Source of the DNA: 1162T-S-0a-05 sp050299435
GTDB lineage: Bacteria > Pseudomonadota > Gammaproteobacteria > Pseudomonadales > Cellvibrionaceae
Assembly: GCA_050299435.1 (NCBI GenBank)
Contig: JBNKVX010000003.1
Span: 1-64,000, forward strand
Reading direction: 5' to 3'
DNA: 64,000 nucleotides
The notes below the pieces were generated by a model that saw only the letters and a list, made by a program, of their open reading frames with translations, searched no databases and was not told the origin of the DNA. Below are positions 42,896 through 51,517 of the stretch, one piece after another; positions within the stretch are counted from its first letter, which is position 1, and each line of letters opens with the position of its first letter. Both the position numbers and the translations under genes were made by a program.

Positions 42896-43515
42896 GTTCA
42901 CGTATTGGTAATCAATACAACATCACTTTGGCAATGACAGGTGCATCCGGGGCGCAATATGGTTTGCGTTTGCTGCAATTACTGGTGCAAGCAAAGTGCA
43001 GAGTTCATTTATTGATGTCTAATGCGGCTCGTATTGTTATCAATACAGAAACGGATTGGAATGTGCCGGAGTCTTTAGACGAGCAGGTAAAATTTTTTCA
43101 GCAGTTTACACACGCAACAGATGCCCAAATCCGCCTTTATGGAAAAGAGGACTGGTTTGCACCCGTTGCGTCAGGATCCAGTTCTCCTGCTGCCATGGTA
43201 GTGTGTCCCTGCAGTGGAGGAAGCCTTTCGGCTATCGCGAACGGTGCGAGCAATAATTTAATTGAGCGAGCTGCGGACGTTGCTTTAAAAGAACGTCGCA
43301 AATTAATTTTAGTTCCGAGAGAGACGCCTTATTCAGAAATTCATCTGGAGAATATGCTGAAGCTTACACGAATGGGCGCAATTGTTTTACCAGCGAGTCC
43401 TGGCTTTTATCAACAACCTCAAAGCGTAGATGATCTTGTCGATTTTGTGGTGGCGCGTATTCTTGATCAGCTTGGTTTAGATCAAAATTTGTTAGCGCGA
43501 TGGGGTGAGACTTAA
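42892..43515 (+). CDS. ubiX: Flavin prenyltransferase
   Basis: Makes prenylated FMN, the cofactor of the UbiD decarboxylase in ubiquinone synthesis. The 207-residue protein has MTGASGAQYGLRLLQLL (FMN-binding), CPCSGGSLSAIANG, NLIERAADVALKERRKLILVPRETP and MLKLTRMGAIVLPASPGFY, all UbiX signatures. It is translationally coupled to mpl. Confidence 0.96.
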   Translation: MSSRIGNQYNITLAMTGASGAQYGLRLLQLLVQAKCRVHLLMSNAARIVINTETDWNVPESLDEQVKFFQQFTHATDAQIRLYGKEDWFAPVASGSSSPAAMVVCPCSGGSLSAIANGASNNLIERAADVALKERRKLILVPRETPYSEIHLENMLKLTRMGAIVLPASPGFYQQPQSVDDLVDFVVARILDQLGLDQNLLARWGET

Positions 43516-43537
43516 AAACCTGGCGCGAGTATTAGTA

Positions 43538-44368
43538 TTAAAAGCCAAGCACCATTAACAGTGCGGTGACAAATAAAGCCACAATCAGTGCACCCGAAAC
43601 CCATGTGAATAACTTGCTATGTTTCTCTTCAGGCTCAATGCGATTGCCTGGGGAGGTGGGTCGCGTTTTCCAGCTCTTCCGACTTTTTGAAAGTGCCTGC
43701 TCCAAATCTTCATCTGTCAGAGCGCGAAAGCGGGCTGTTGTAGAGGAGGCAGGAAGGTCAATACCTGGCCCAAATACTCTGAAGCTATAGACATCCAGAC
43801 GAAGCTTATCTCCCGCTTTCAATTCTGCTTTCTTGATCTGTTTTCCATTGATGAAAGTCCCGTTGGCAGAATCAAGATCGGTAATGATCAATTTGTCAGT
43901 TCCAATTTCAATTTCAGCGTGTTTGCGGGAGAGATGAGTGCCTGCAAATACCAGATCACTTTGGGCGCCGCGACCAATTGTAATTCGAGTCCCCGGCAGG
44001 GCTTGAAGGGGGAACTCCTGGCCAGAAAGCCAGCTGGAGTCTGCAATAAGCGACCAATAAGGCGCAGCAGAATTGGCCGTGTTATCCAGTGGGTCGATAA
44101 CTTGCAAGTGGACCTTGCCAATCTGAATTTCGTCGCCGCAATTCACTTCGCTTTGTTTGAGTTCCAGGCCATTGATATGCAAGCTAGCGTTGCTGTTGGC
44201 GGCCTTAACGATAAAACCATCGCCGTATTTGAGGAAGCGAATGTGTACTTCCTCGATGCTGGGCTCATCCAGGACAAGATTATTGTCTCTGCTTGAGCCA
44301 ATCGAGAACTCATCTTCCATCACCCAAAAAGGTTTGCGCTGCTGATCTTTAAATTGGACTTTAAGCAT
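43538..44368 (-). CDS. Double FHA-domain protein with C-terminal membrane anchor
   Basis: A 276-residue protein. The first FHA domain (SIGSSRDNNLVLDEPSIEEVHIRF) has lost parts of the phosphopeptide site. The second (ITIGRGAQSDLVFAGTHLSRKHAEI ending DSANGTFING) keeps GR, SxxH and NG. A linker and a single C-terminal helix (WVSGALIVALFVTALLMVLGF) tail-anchor it in the inner membrane. FHA domains bind phosphothreonine, but no Ser/Thr kinase is encoded nearby. Confidence 0.85.
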   Translation of the reverse strand: MLKVQFKDQQRKPFWVMEDEFSIGSSRDNNLVLDEPSIEEVHIRFLKYGDGFIVKAANSNASLHINGLELKQSEVNCGDEIQIGKVHLQVIDPLDNTANSAAPYWSLIADSSWLSGQEFPLQALPGTRITIGRGAQSDLVFAGTHLSRKHAEIEIGTDKLIITDLDSANGTFINGKQIKKAELKAGDKLRLDVYSFRVFGPGIDLPASSTTARFRALTDEDLEQALSKSRKSWKTRPTSPGNRIEPEEKHSKLFTWVSGALIVALFVTALLMVLGF

Positions 44369-44546
44369 GCTTCTTAGTGTTGATCCATACAGAGGCTTAA
44401 TATGTCATTCATTGGCGATAATGGGAAGTCTGAGCGAATTTTTTTTGCTAATATACCCGCGCCAAAGAAGCTGTCTACCTACATTCAGCTGGGGTTCATA
44501 GAAATTTGATAATAATTGCGCTTCTGCGTTGTTCGCCTGGGAATTT

Positions 44547-47117
44547 ATGTTAAATCGCCTTTTGAAGCAGTACATAGAGACTGTGACCTCTCATCCTAAA
44601 GTAGTTTTACTCCTAATTTTACTTCTTGCCCTAAGTATGGCTCTTGGCTTGCCAAGATTTAAACTGGATGCTTCGTCTGAGTCTTTAACGCTAGAGCACG
44701 ATACCGATTTGTCTTATTACAGAGAAGTTTCCAAGCGCTTTGATAGCGGCGATTTCCTGGTTGTCACATTCCGTCCCAACGAAGAATTATTTTCAGATCA
44801 GTCCCTGCAATTGTTACGCGAATTACAAAATGAATTAGCGCAAATAAAAGGAGTGGCCAGTATTGATAGCGTGTTGAATGTGCCTTTGCTGTACAGTCCA
44901 CTTCGCAGCTTAAGCGAAACTGTCAAGGAAACGCGTACCCTTGAAACTCCGGGTGTCGATCGCGACATGGCGCGTAAGGAATTTCTCACTAGCCCAATTT
45001 ATAAAAATCTTATACTTGGCCCCGATGAACAAACCACGGCTTTGCTTTTACATATCGCTGTTGATAAAACTTATATTGATCTGGTGCAGGAGCGTGATCG
45101 CCTGCGAGCAAGGAAAAATGGTGAAGGCTTAAGTCCTCAAGACGCAGAGGATTTTGCGAGAGTTAAGGAGGAGTTTTTAAACTACCGCACGGCAGCAGAA
45201 GATCAAGCACATCAACGCGTCGCGGATGTGCGAAAGGTTGTCACAAAATATAAAGACAGGGCAACCTTATTTGTGGGCGGAGTCAGTATGATTGCCGCCG
45301 ATATGATCACTTTTATACAAAGTGATCTTCAGGTGTTTGGTATTGCAGTTCTGATTTTCATGATTGCAACGCTTGCGCTTATTTTTAAAAGTTTACGTTT
45401 TGTTGTGATTCCTATGTTGACCTGCACCACTGCCGTGCTCCTTATGTTGGGTTTGGTCAGTTGGATGGATTGGCGTCTTACTGTTATCTCGTCGAATTTT
45501 GTTGCGCTTCTACTGATTATTTCCCTGGCAATCATTATTCATTTGATCGTGCGTTATCGTGAATTTTTGAGTGAAAACCCGCACTGGAGTCAAAAAGAAC
45601 TCGTGCTGGCCACCGTCAATTTCATGGCACGCCCCTGTCTATACACTTCCTTAACGACAATTGTGGCTTTTCTTTCTCTGGTGGTCAGTGATATTCGTCC
45701 GGTAATCGACTTTGGTTGGATGATGACCATTGGATTAGTTGTGGCTTTTGTTTTGGCCTTTACGCTTTTGCCAGCGAGCATGATGTTATTACAACCGAAT
45801 CTTGCTGCAAGTGTGCGAAGTAAAAAAAATAAAAAAGCTTTTACTTTACATTTTTCCAGTTTGGTTGAAGGACACAGTTTAGGGATATGGTTAGGTGCGG
45901 CGACAATTGCAATCCTAAGTGTGATTGGATTAGCACGCCTGGAAGTAGAAAACCGCTTCATCGACTATTTCCACAGTTCAACCGAAATATACAAAGGTCT
46001 TTCAGTTATTGATGAACATCTCGGTGGCACAACATCTTTGGACATTCTGTTAACGGCTAATGAAGAAGATCTTGAATTGCTAAATGCAAAAGACAGTTAT
46101 TTTGAAGTGGAAGATGACCCTTTTGCAACGGAAGGGGATGCCGATCCTTTTGCCGTAGAAAGTGATCCTTTTGCGGATGGCGATCCCTTCATGGGAGGGG
46201 TTGAAGAGGTAGAACCCAATTATTGGATGACTGTCTCAGGTCTAAAAAAAATCAATGAAATTCATACTTGGTTGGACAATCAACCGGAAATTGGGGTGGT
46301 ACGTTCGTTGGCAACACTTTATCGAGTTGGCAAGGATATCAATGGAAGTCTTAATGCGTTTGAGCTGGCGTTGATGGAAAAGTCGCTGCCGGATGAAGTG
46401 AAACAAGTTTTGTACTCGCCTTACATTTCAGTAGAGAATAATCAGGCACGTATTAGTTTAAGGGTGCACGACCTTTATCCTGGTTTAAAGCGCAAAGAGT
46501 TAGTTGAGCGTATTGAAAATTATGTGAAGAACCAAGGCGCAGTTAAGCCCGAAAATGTACGTTTGTCTGGTATTCTCATTCTTTACAATAATATGCTTCA
46601 AAGCTTGTTTAGCTCGCAGATCTTAACTTTGGGAGCCGTTTTTCTTGGCATTATGCTGATGTTTGTTGTGTTGTTTAGATCACTGCTTGTCGCGGCGATA
46701 GCAATCTTTCCTAACATGCTTGCTGCCATTTCTATTTTAGGTTTTATGGGCTTAATTGGTTTGCCTCTGGATATGATGACTATCACAATCGCAGCAATTA
46801 CTGTGGGAATAGGCGTAGACAATGCCATTCACTACATTTATCGATTTAAAAAGGAATTGCTGGTTGACGAAAATTATACGGCTGCTATGCACCGATCGCA
46901 TGCCTCAATCGGGAGTGCAATGTATTACACCTCCGTTATCATTATTTTTGGCTTTTCCATAATGGGATTGTCAAAATTTATTCCGACAATTTATTTTGGT
47001 GCGCTAACAGGCTTGGCAATGTTGGCTGCAATGATGGGATCCCTGCTTTTGCTTCCAACAATAATTTTGTGGATTAAACCGTTTAAGATTCAGGATTTGC
47101 GGCAAGGGGCTGCGTAA
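44547..47117 (+). CDS. MMPL/RND-superfamily exporter
   Basis: An 856-residue permease of the HpnN/'predicted exporter' group, with two sets of a single helix, a large periplasmic domain and five clustered helices (for example IAVLIFMIATLALIFKSLRF and GIGVDNAIHYIYRFKKE). Such proteins move lipids or hydrophobic molecules to the outer membrane. The ATG at 44547 is chosen over an in-frame TTG at 44529. Residues 523-548, in the second periplasmic domain, are a run of DPF repeats in an acidic stretch. The 3' end overlaps the convergent VanZ-like gene by 35 bases. Confidence 0.88.
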   Translation: MLNRLLKQYIETVTSHPKVVLLLILLLALSMALGLPRFKLDASSESLTLEHDTDLSYYREVSKRFDSGDFLVVTFRPNEELFSDQSLQLLRELQNELAQIKGVASIDSVLNVPLLYSPLRSLSETVKETRTLETPGVDRDMARKEFLTSPIYKNLILGPDEQTTALLLHIAVDKTYIDLVQERDRLRARKNGEGLSPQDAEDFARVKEEFLNYRTAAEDQAHQRVADVRKVVTKYKDRATLFVGGVSMIAADMITFIQSDLQVFGIAVLIFMIATLALIFKSLRFVVIPMLTCTTAVLLMLGLVSWMDWRLTVISSNFVALLLIISLAIIIHLIVRYREFLSENPHWSQKELVLATVNFMARPCLYTSLTTIVAFLSLVVSDIRPVIDFGWMMTIGLVVAFVLAFTLLPASMMLLQPNLAASVRSKKNKKAFTLHFSSLVEGHSLGIWLGAATIAILSVIGLARLEVENRFIDYFHSSTEIYKGLSVIDEHLGGTTSLDILLTANEEDLELLNAKDSYFEVEDDPFATEGDADPFAVESDPFADGDPFMGGVEEVEPNYWMTVSGLKKINEIHTWLDNQPEIGVVRSLATLYRVGKDINGSLNAFELALMEKSLPDEVKQVLYSPYISVENNQARISLRVHDLYPGLKRKELVERIENYVKNQGAVKPENVRLSGILILYNNMLQSLFSSQILTLGAVFLGIMLMFVVLFRSLLVAAIAIFPNMLAAISILGFMGLIGLPLDMMTITIAAITVGIGVDNAIHYIYRFKKELLVDENYTAAMHRSHASIGSAMYYTSVIIIFGFSIMGLSKFIPTIYFGALTGLAMLAAMMGSLLLLPTIILWIKPFKIQDLRQGAA
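46113..46190 (+). repeat. DPF-repeat coding segment inside the exporter
   Basis: The segment encodes four DPF units (DDPFATEGD, ADPFAVES, DPFADG, DPF), an acidic low-complexity insert in the predicted periplasmic domain. The codons for the units are similar (GATCCTTTTGC), so recent repeat expansion is likely. Confidence 0.75.
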
Positions 47118-47478
47118 AGCGTTGAAGATACAAGGCCAATAAAAACGCCAAACCTAAGCCGCAAAAATTAGCAAACATATCGCTGAGCGAAACGGTTCTT
47201 GAGCTAGTAAACCCTTGACCCAATTCAACGCACAAGGAAAAGGGCAATAGTACGATTAGAAGCTGCCAGGTTATGCGCCGATAAAAAAATGCCCACCAAA
47301 AGGAACCATATAACAAAGCGTTACCTAGTGAATGCATAACCCAATCGGGAAACAGTTTTATTCCTATGGGTGCAGAATTCCACACTGCATAAAAGTAAAT
47401 CGCCAACGCGAGAATCAATTGAGCTTTTCCCACAATTTTCATTGAAGGCCTGGCAAGAAAGATAAACAACTTTCGCAT
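47083..47478 (-). CDS. VanZ-like membrane protein
   Basis: A 131-residue protein with about four helices and the VanZ pattern: KLFPDWVMHSLGNALLYGSFWW, LLPFSLCVELGQGFTSSRTVSLSDMFANFCG. The E-x-x-Q and S-D-x-x-A-N motifs are diagnostic. It follows the phoQ-like kinase by 5 bases and ends inside the 3' end of the exporter gene. The biochemical role of VanZ-like proteins is unsettled. Confidence 0.83.
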   Translation of the reverse strand: MRKLFIFLARPSMKIVGKAQLILALAIYFYAVWNSAPIGIKLFPDWVMHSLGNALLYGSFWWAFFYRRITWQLLIVLLPFSLCVELGQGFTSSRTVSLSDMFANFCGLGLAFLLALYLQRFTQPLAANPES

Positions 47479-47483
47479 ACTAA

Positions 47484-48833
47484 CTAGAGCTTATTCCTGT
47501 GTGGTAATTGAATTTTAAAGGCCGCGCCACCCCAGGCTGACTTTTCAACAAAAATACTGCCGTTATAACTGCTTACTATGTCAATGCTGACCGATAACCC
47601 TATCCCTTGGCCTGGCATAGCGGTATCTGCACGTGCGCCGCGCTGCAGTATATTTTGTCTTTTGTCTTCCGGAACGCCCGGGCCATCGTCCTCGATAAGT
47701 AAAATGAGATCTTTCTTATTTTCTTGGCTGGATACGCGAACTTTAGAATGTGAATACTTAAAAGCATTCTCTATTATATTTCCAAACAACTCCATTAAAT
47801 CATTTTCATCACCAACAAAATTCAGTTTTTTGTCGATATAATTCTCAAAACGAATATTTTTTTCTGTATAGACCTTGTTGAGCGCTCTACCCAATCTATC
47901 GACAATGCCAAAAACGTTGGAGGTCACTTTGTTTACATTAGTGCTGATGGTCGTGGCTCGTCGAAGTTGGTGTTCAATAATATTCGCCATGCGCTCAAGT
48001 TGTTCTTCAATAGATTGGCGGTCATTGTTTTGAAGATTGCTTCGGATGATGGCCAAAGGCGTTTTTAGGCTGTGTGCTAAATCAGATAACGTGTTCTTGT
48101 ATTTCTTGCGTTGTTTTCGCTCGCTTTCTAATAGTAGATTTAGGTTGTTGGTAATGGGTTCGATTTCTTTGGGGTAGGCTCCCTGTAAATAATTGGTTTG
48201 CCCTTCCTGAAATAAACGCAATTGCGTTGCCAAAGTATTCAGCGGGCGAAATCCCCACTTCACAATGATTGTTTGGGCGATGATTACCAGAAAAGCAAGT
48301 ACACCAAGCCATAGCCATAAAGTTTTGCGATAAGTCGCTAATTCCTTGTCGAGGTTTTCCGAAGAGTGCAAGACGTAAAAGCGAAAGTAACGATCTTTTT
48401 CGTTGATTTCCCAGATGGTGTCATAAATTAATCGGAAGTGGTTTTGCGAAGCAATTTCTATTTGGTCAATCATGCCTTCGCCAGCTTCAATTTCAAGGTT
48501 GGCATCAGCGGCGAGATGAATGTCTGAAACAGTGAGGGAATTGCTTTGCCAAACAGTTAATCCATAAACATTGGTTACTTTGGCATATAAACCTGATTCG
48601 GGAGAATTAAATCGCGGCTCAGCGAGAATTTCAGGTAAATATAAATTGTCTTCTTCGGGTTCTGCGGCGCCGAGCAGGGCATAGAGTTGTGCTTTTAAGG
48701 CTTCTCCCTCAGAGCTTAAAAGGCTTTGTTGAAAGGCGCGATCCAGGGCAAAAGCACTGAAGCCGAGAAGTAAGGGAAGCAAAAATAAAGACGCCAATAA
48801 ATGACGGGTAATCAAAGACTGGCGTTTAAACAA
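47484..48833 (-). CDS. phoQ: Sensor histidine kinase, PhoQ-like
   Basis: A 449-residue inner-membrane kinase with two membrane helices (LFLLPLLLGFSAFALDRAF and TLWLWLGVLAFLVIIAQTIIV) around an acidic periplasmic sensor (EAEPEEDNLYLPE-type patches). A HAMP-like linker, the phospho-acceptor LAHSLKTPLAIIRSN, N box ELFGNIIENAFKYS and G boxes DDGPGVP and GQGIGLS follow. Initiation is at a TTG with AGAGGG seven bases upstream. The partner regulator is PhoP-like, and acidic periplasmic patches fit sensing of divalent cations or cationic peptides. Confidence 0.88.
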   Translation of the reverse strand: MFKRQSLITRHLLASLFLLPLLLGFSAFALDRAFQQSLLSSEGEALKAQLYALLGAAEPEEDNLYLPEILAEPRFNSPESGLYAKVTNVYGLTVWQSNSLTVSDIHLAADANLEIEAGEGMIDQIEIASQNHFRLIYDTIWEINEKDRYFRFYVLHSSENLDKELATYRKTLWLWLGVLAFLVIIAQTIIVKWGFRPLNTLATQLRLFQEGQTNYLQGAYPKEIEPITNNLNLLLESERKQRKKYKNTLSDLAHSLKTPLAIIRSNLQNNDRQSIEEQLERMANIIEHQLRRATTISTNVNKVTSNVFGIVDRLGRALNKVYTEKNIRFENYIDKKLNFVGDENDLMELFGNIIENAFKYSHSKVRVSSQENKKDLILLIEDDGPGVPEDKRQNILQRGARADTAMPGQGIGLSVSIDIVSSYNGSIFVEKSAWGGAAFKIQLPHRNKL

Positions 48834-48863
48834 TGCGTTCCCTCTTTCTGAAATGAGTCTGGG

Positions 48864-49538
48864 CTAGCTGTTTATCGAAAAACGATACCCCTGACCGCGA
48901 ACCGTTGCGATAGGTTTAATGCTGCCATCGGGATCCAGTTTTTTACGCAACCTGCCTACAAACACTTCTATCACATTACTGTCACGTTCAAAATCCTGGT
49001 GGTATAGGTGCTCAGTCAATTCGGTTTTCGAAATCGCTTCGCCCGCATGCAGTGCTAAATACTCCAGGGTGTTGTATTCGTAACTGGTTAATTCGATACC
49101 TTCACCGTTCAAGGAAACTCGCTTGGCAGAGGTATTAATACTGATTGGCCCGAAAACCAATTCTGGGGAAGCGTTGCCAGTGGAGCGACGAATCAGTGCG
49201 TTTGCTCGCGCTTTGAGTTCTTCCGTGTGAAAAGGTTTTACTAAGTAATCGTCTGCACCGGCTTCAAGGCCGTTGACCTTATCCTGCCAATGGCCGCGCG
49301 CTGTTAGCACTAATACGGGGTACTTCTTGCCCTGCTTGCGCAGCGCTTTGATTAAACTAATGCCATCCAAATGTGGAAGCCCAATATCAATTATCGCCAA
49401 ATCGTAGTCGTATTCAGTGGCGTAGTAGAGTCCTTCCTTGCCATCGGCAATCGCATCGATAACAAATTTCTCTACTTTAAAATAATCTTCCAGTTGCTGG
49501 CGAATCGCCGCTTCGTCTTCAACAATCAGTAATCGCAT
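48864..49538 (-). CDS. phoP: Response regulator, PhoP-like (OmpR family)
   Basis: A 224-residue two-domain regulator. The receiver has IVEDEAAIR, phospho-acceptor Asp in LAIIDIGLPHLDG, and LTARGHWQDKVNGLEAGADDYLVKPFH. The winged helix ends with NVIEVFVGRLRKKLDPDG and ATVRGQGYRFS. The ARGHWQDKVNGLEAGADDY block closely resembles Pseudomonas PhoP. It lies 30 bases upstream of the kinase and 20 bases after the PepSY gene. Confidence 0.92.
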   Translation of the reverse strand: MRLLIVEDEAAIRQQLEDYFKVEKFVIDAIADGKEGLYYATEYDYDLAIIDIGLPHLDGISLIKALRKQGKKYPVLVLTARGHWQDKVNGLEAGADDYLVKPFHTEELKARANALIRRSTGNASPELVFGPISINTSAKRVSLNGEGIELTSYEYNTLEYLALHAGEAISKTELTEHLYHQDFERDSNVIEVFVGRLRKKLDPDGSIKPIATVRGQGYRFSINS

Positions 49539-49558
49539 GTTTTGCTCCAGGGTTCAGT

Positions 49559-49924
49559 TTAGCTATTGCCCTTACCTTCAACGTAAACCATCTTGACACG
49601 CTTTCCGTCATCCACCAGAAGCTTCACTCTCCACCCGTTTCCAGCCTTATCTACCTTTAGCACTTTGCCGCCGTGCTTGGATTTGGCAATTTGAGCCGCT
49701 TCACTTTTATTTGAAGCCCCTTGGGCGATTTGTAAAAAAGAATCAGATGAATTGGTGCTGTGTTCACTTGTTACAGGTAAATCGACATACCGTGTGTCCA
49801 GCTTGGGTTCACTGGCAAAGCCACTTGGGCTCGCGAGAGCAATGGAGAGACATAGCACTGAAGCATAATTCAAGGTCTTAAGGTCAATCATCTTGCGATT
49901 CTTGCTGTTCAGGAAAACTGCCAT
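49559..49924 (-). CDS. PepSY-domain periplasmic protein
   Basis: A 121-residue exported protein with a hydrophobic signal (LNYASVLCLSIALASPSGFA) and a C-terminal PepSY-type domain (KSEAAQIAKSKHGGKVLKVDKAGNGWRVKLLVDDGKRVKMVYV). The ATG at 49924 has GGAG 12 bases upstream; an internal ATG at 49891 is also possible. PepSY proteins commonly sit beside two-component systems of this kind and may report on or modulate envelope conditions. Confidence 0.8.
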   Translation of the reverse strand: MAVFLNSKNRKMIDLKTLNYASVLCLSIALASPSGFASEPKLDTRYVDLPVTSEHSTNSSDSFLQIAQGASNKSEAAQIAKSKHGGKVLKVDKAGNGWRVKLLVDDGKRVKMVYVEGKGNS

Positions 49925-49978
49925 TCTACGTCATCTCTCCAATTGCCTTCTAGCCAAAGCCGGTCAATCTTAAATATT

Positions 49979-50524
49979 TCAGTGGTGGTGGTGATAGTTG
50001 CCGTGGCCTCGGCTTATCGCAATACGGCGACCGGGGTGGTTGTCAGTGCGCACTCGACCTAATCTGCCGTGATGTTTGTAGACCACATCATAAGCAACCA
50101 CTTCGCGATGCCTGCGTGTCACATATTTAACATGGCAACGTTCTATATCTCGGTATTCTGTGTGGGAATGGTGTCCTTTCTTGCGCGCAATATTGTTGCC
50201 TACTGCCATGCCTATTACCGTGCCTACTGCGGCGCCTACTTGTTTGTCCCGTCTGCCATTACCTGCGGCGGCGTGTCCAATAACGCCTCCGATCACTCCT
50301 CCCGCCAATGTGCTTGCTGCACGATTAGAGGACGGCACTCTTGTAGCCACGGTTTCAATTCTGCACTGTTGAACCGGTTCACGTGTTTTAACCCATTGGT
50401 AAACAGGTTCTGCGCTCACAACCCTGGCCCATGAAATTCTGTCCTGGTAGTGCGATTTATGAGCGTTGGCGCTGAAGGCGACAAGGGAAAGTATTAGAGC
50501 TGGTGCTAAGAGTCGAATTTTCAT
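49979..50524 (-). CDS. Glycine-zipper 2TM protein with His-rich tail
   Basis: A 181-residue exported protein with signal peptide MKIRLLAPALILSLVAFSANA. A glycine-zipper hairpin follows (AGGVIGGVIGHAAAGNGRRDKQVGAAVGTVIGMAVG), then a basic region and a tail ending NYHHHH. It belongs to the SlyB/YmgG-like 2TM glycine-zipper group that inserts in the outer membrane or envelope. The ATG at 50524 has GGAG eight bases upstream. SlyB-like genes are PhoP targets in enterics, which suits the adjacent phoPQ-like pair. Confidence 0.8.
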   Translation of the reverse strand: MKIRLLAPALILSLVAFSANAHKSHYQDRISWARVVSAEPVYQWVKTREPVQQCRIETVATRVPSSNRAASTLAGGVIGGVIGHAAAGNGRRDKQVGAAVGTVIGMAVGNNIARKKGHHSHTEYRDIERCHVKYVTRRHREVVAYDVVYKHHGRLGRVRTDNHPGRRIAISRGHGNYHHHH

Positions 50525-50608
50525 AACCATGTCTCCGCTTTTGTTGAGCTTGCAGCCAGATTACGCGGACTATCCTGAATCGCTAATGAACAATTTCTGG
50601 TGGCTGGA

Positions 50609-50814
50609 TTTTCATTTTCTCCGAACGGGGGCGTTTATCCCCCTGAGGTTGGTTAATTTTCTGGTGGGGAGGGGCTTCTGAAACCATCGGAGGCAGGAAG
50701 CCGACGTTGAGCGTACAGGGATGTATTCACAGCGTGTTTCAGAAGCCCCTCCCCACCAGAAAATTGTCTTGGAGCTGTAATGAGATAAACGCCCCCGTTC
50801 GGAGAAAATGAAAA
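50609..50814. repeat. 206-bp nested inverted-repeat element (MITE/REP-like)
   Basis: Outer arms of 31 bases are perfect (50609-50639 with 50784-50814). Inner arms of 30 bases are also perfect (50655-50684 with 50736-50765). They are separated by unequal, non-pairing strips of 15 and 18 bases around a 51-base core. The core contains GCGTACAGGGATGTATTCAC, which I recognise from repeats in other gammaproteobacteria. No ORF or transposase is inside and no clear target duplication flanks it. It ends 9 bases from the HAD gene's stop and could terminate or protect that transcript. Confidence 0.85.
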
Positions 50815-50823
50815 CACCAAAAA

Positions 50824-51477
50824 TTAGAGTGAGGAGAGAATATATTCGCGGGCTTCTTTCATTGAATCGAAAACAGCTCTTGCACCCTGGTAACTTTTTG
50901 CGGCTGACCAGGTATTTTTAACAACCACGCAGGGTATGCCTGCTGCAATCGCAGACTGTAATCCATTGTTGCTGTCTTCTATGGCAATACAGTTTGCTGG
51001 TGCGACGCCCAGTTTTTTGGCAGCTAGCAGATACACATCGGGAGCAGGTTTGCCTTTTGCCACTTCTTCGCTAGTGGCGAAACATTGAATATAACGATCG
51101 AAACCGTGAGCGTTGACCGAAGAATTTACCTCACGAAAACCCGCTCCGGTTGCGATTGCCATATCGAGCTTATGCGCTTGAAAACTTTCCATTGTCTCTA
51201 AGACGTCTGGCAATAATTCAAAAGCTTTGCCCGTGACAGATTGTTCAACCATCACGTCTTTGAGATCATAAAGTGCTTGTGCTGTGAGCGGTAATGAATA
51301 TTTGCTTATTAGAATTTCAGCATTTTTTATTGTAGGAATGCCAGAATGCTCCTTGATGTATTCCTCGGCGGTGAAATCGATATCATAAGGGCTCAGCACT
51401 TCTTGCCAAAGCTCGTAATGACGGCCCTCGGAGTCAACCAGTGTGCCGTCGTGGTCAAATATTACTGCTTGAATCAT
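50824..51477 (-). CDS. HAD-IA phosphatase, end of the glucosylglycerate operon
   Basis: A 217-residue HAD enzyme with motif I FDHDGTLVDSE, motif II AIATGAGFREV, KGKPAPDVYLLA and acidic IAIEDSNNG, of the beta-phosphoglucomutase/YqaB-like sugar phosphatase branch. It starts 41 bases after the GH13_18 gene and is the last gene of the operon. It could act on a sugar phosphate or intermediate of the cycle; which one is not evident. Confidence 0.8.
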   Translation of the reverse strand: MIQAVIFDHDGTLVDSEGRHYELWQEVLSPYDIDFTAEEYIKEHSGIPTIKNAEILISKYSLPLTAQALYDLKDVMVEQSVTGKAFELLPDVLETMESFQAHKLDMAIATGAGFREVNSSVNAHGFDRYIQCFATSEEVAKGKPAPDVYLLAAKKLGVAPANCIAIEDSNNGLQSAIAAGIPCVVVKNTWSAAKSYQGARAVFDSMKEAREYILSSL

Positions 51478-51517
51478 CGATTAGAGTTGTAAGCGTTTTA
51501 AGTGGATAAATTTCATT

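Noticed and set aside
50609..50814. CRISPR array or insertion sequence
   Set aside because: There are inverted, not direct, repeats, no spacers, and no transposase ORF.
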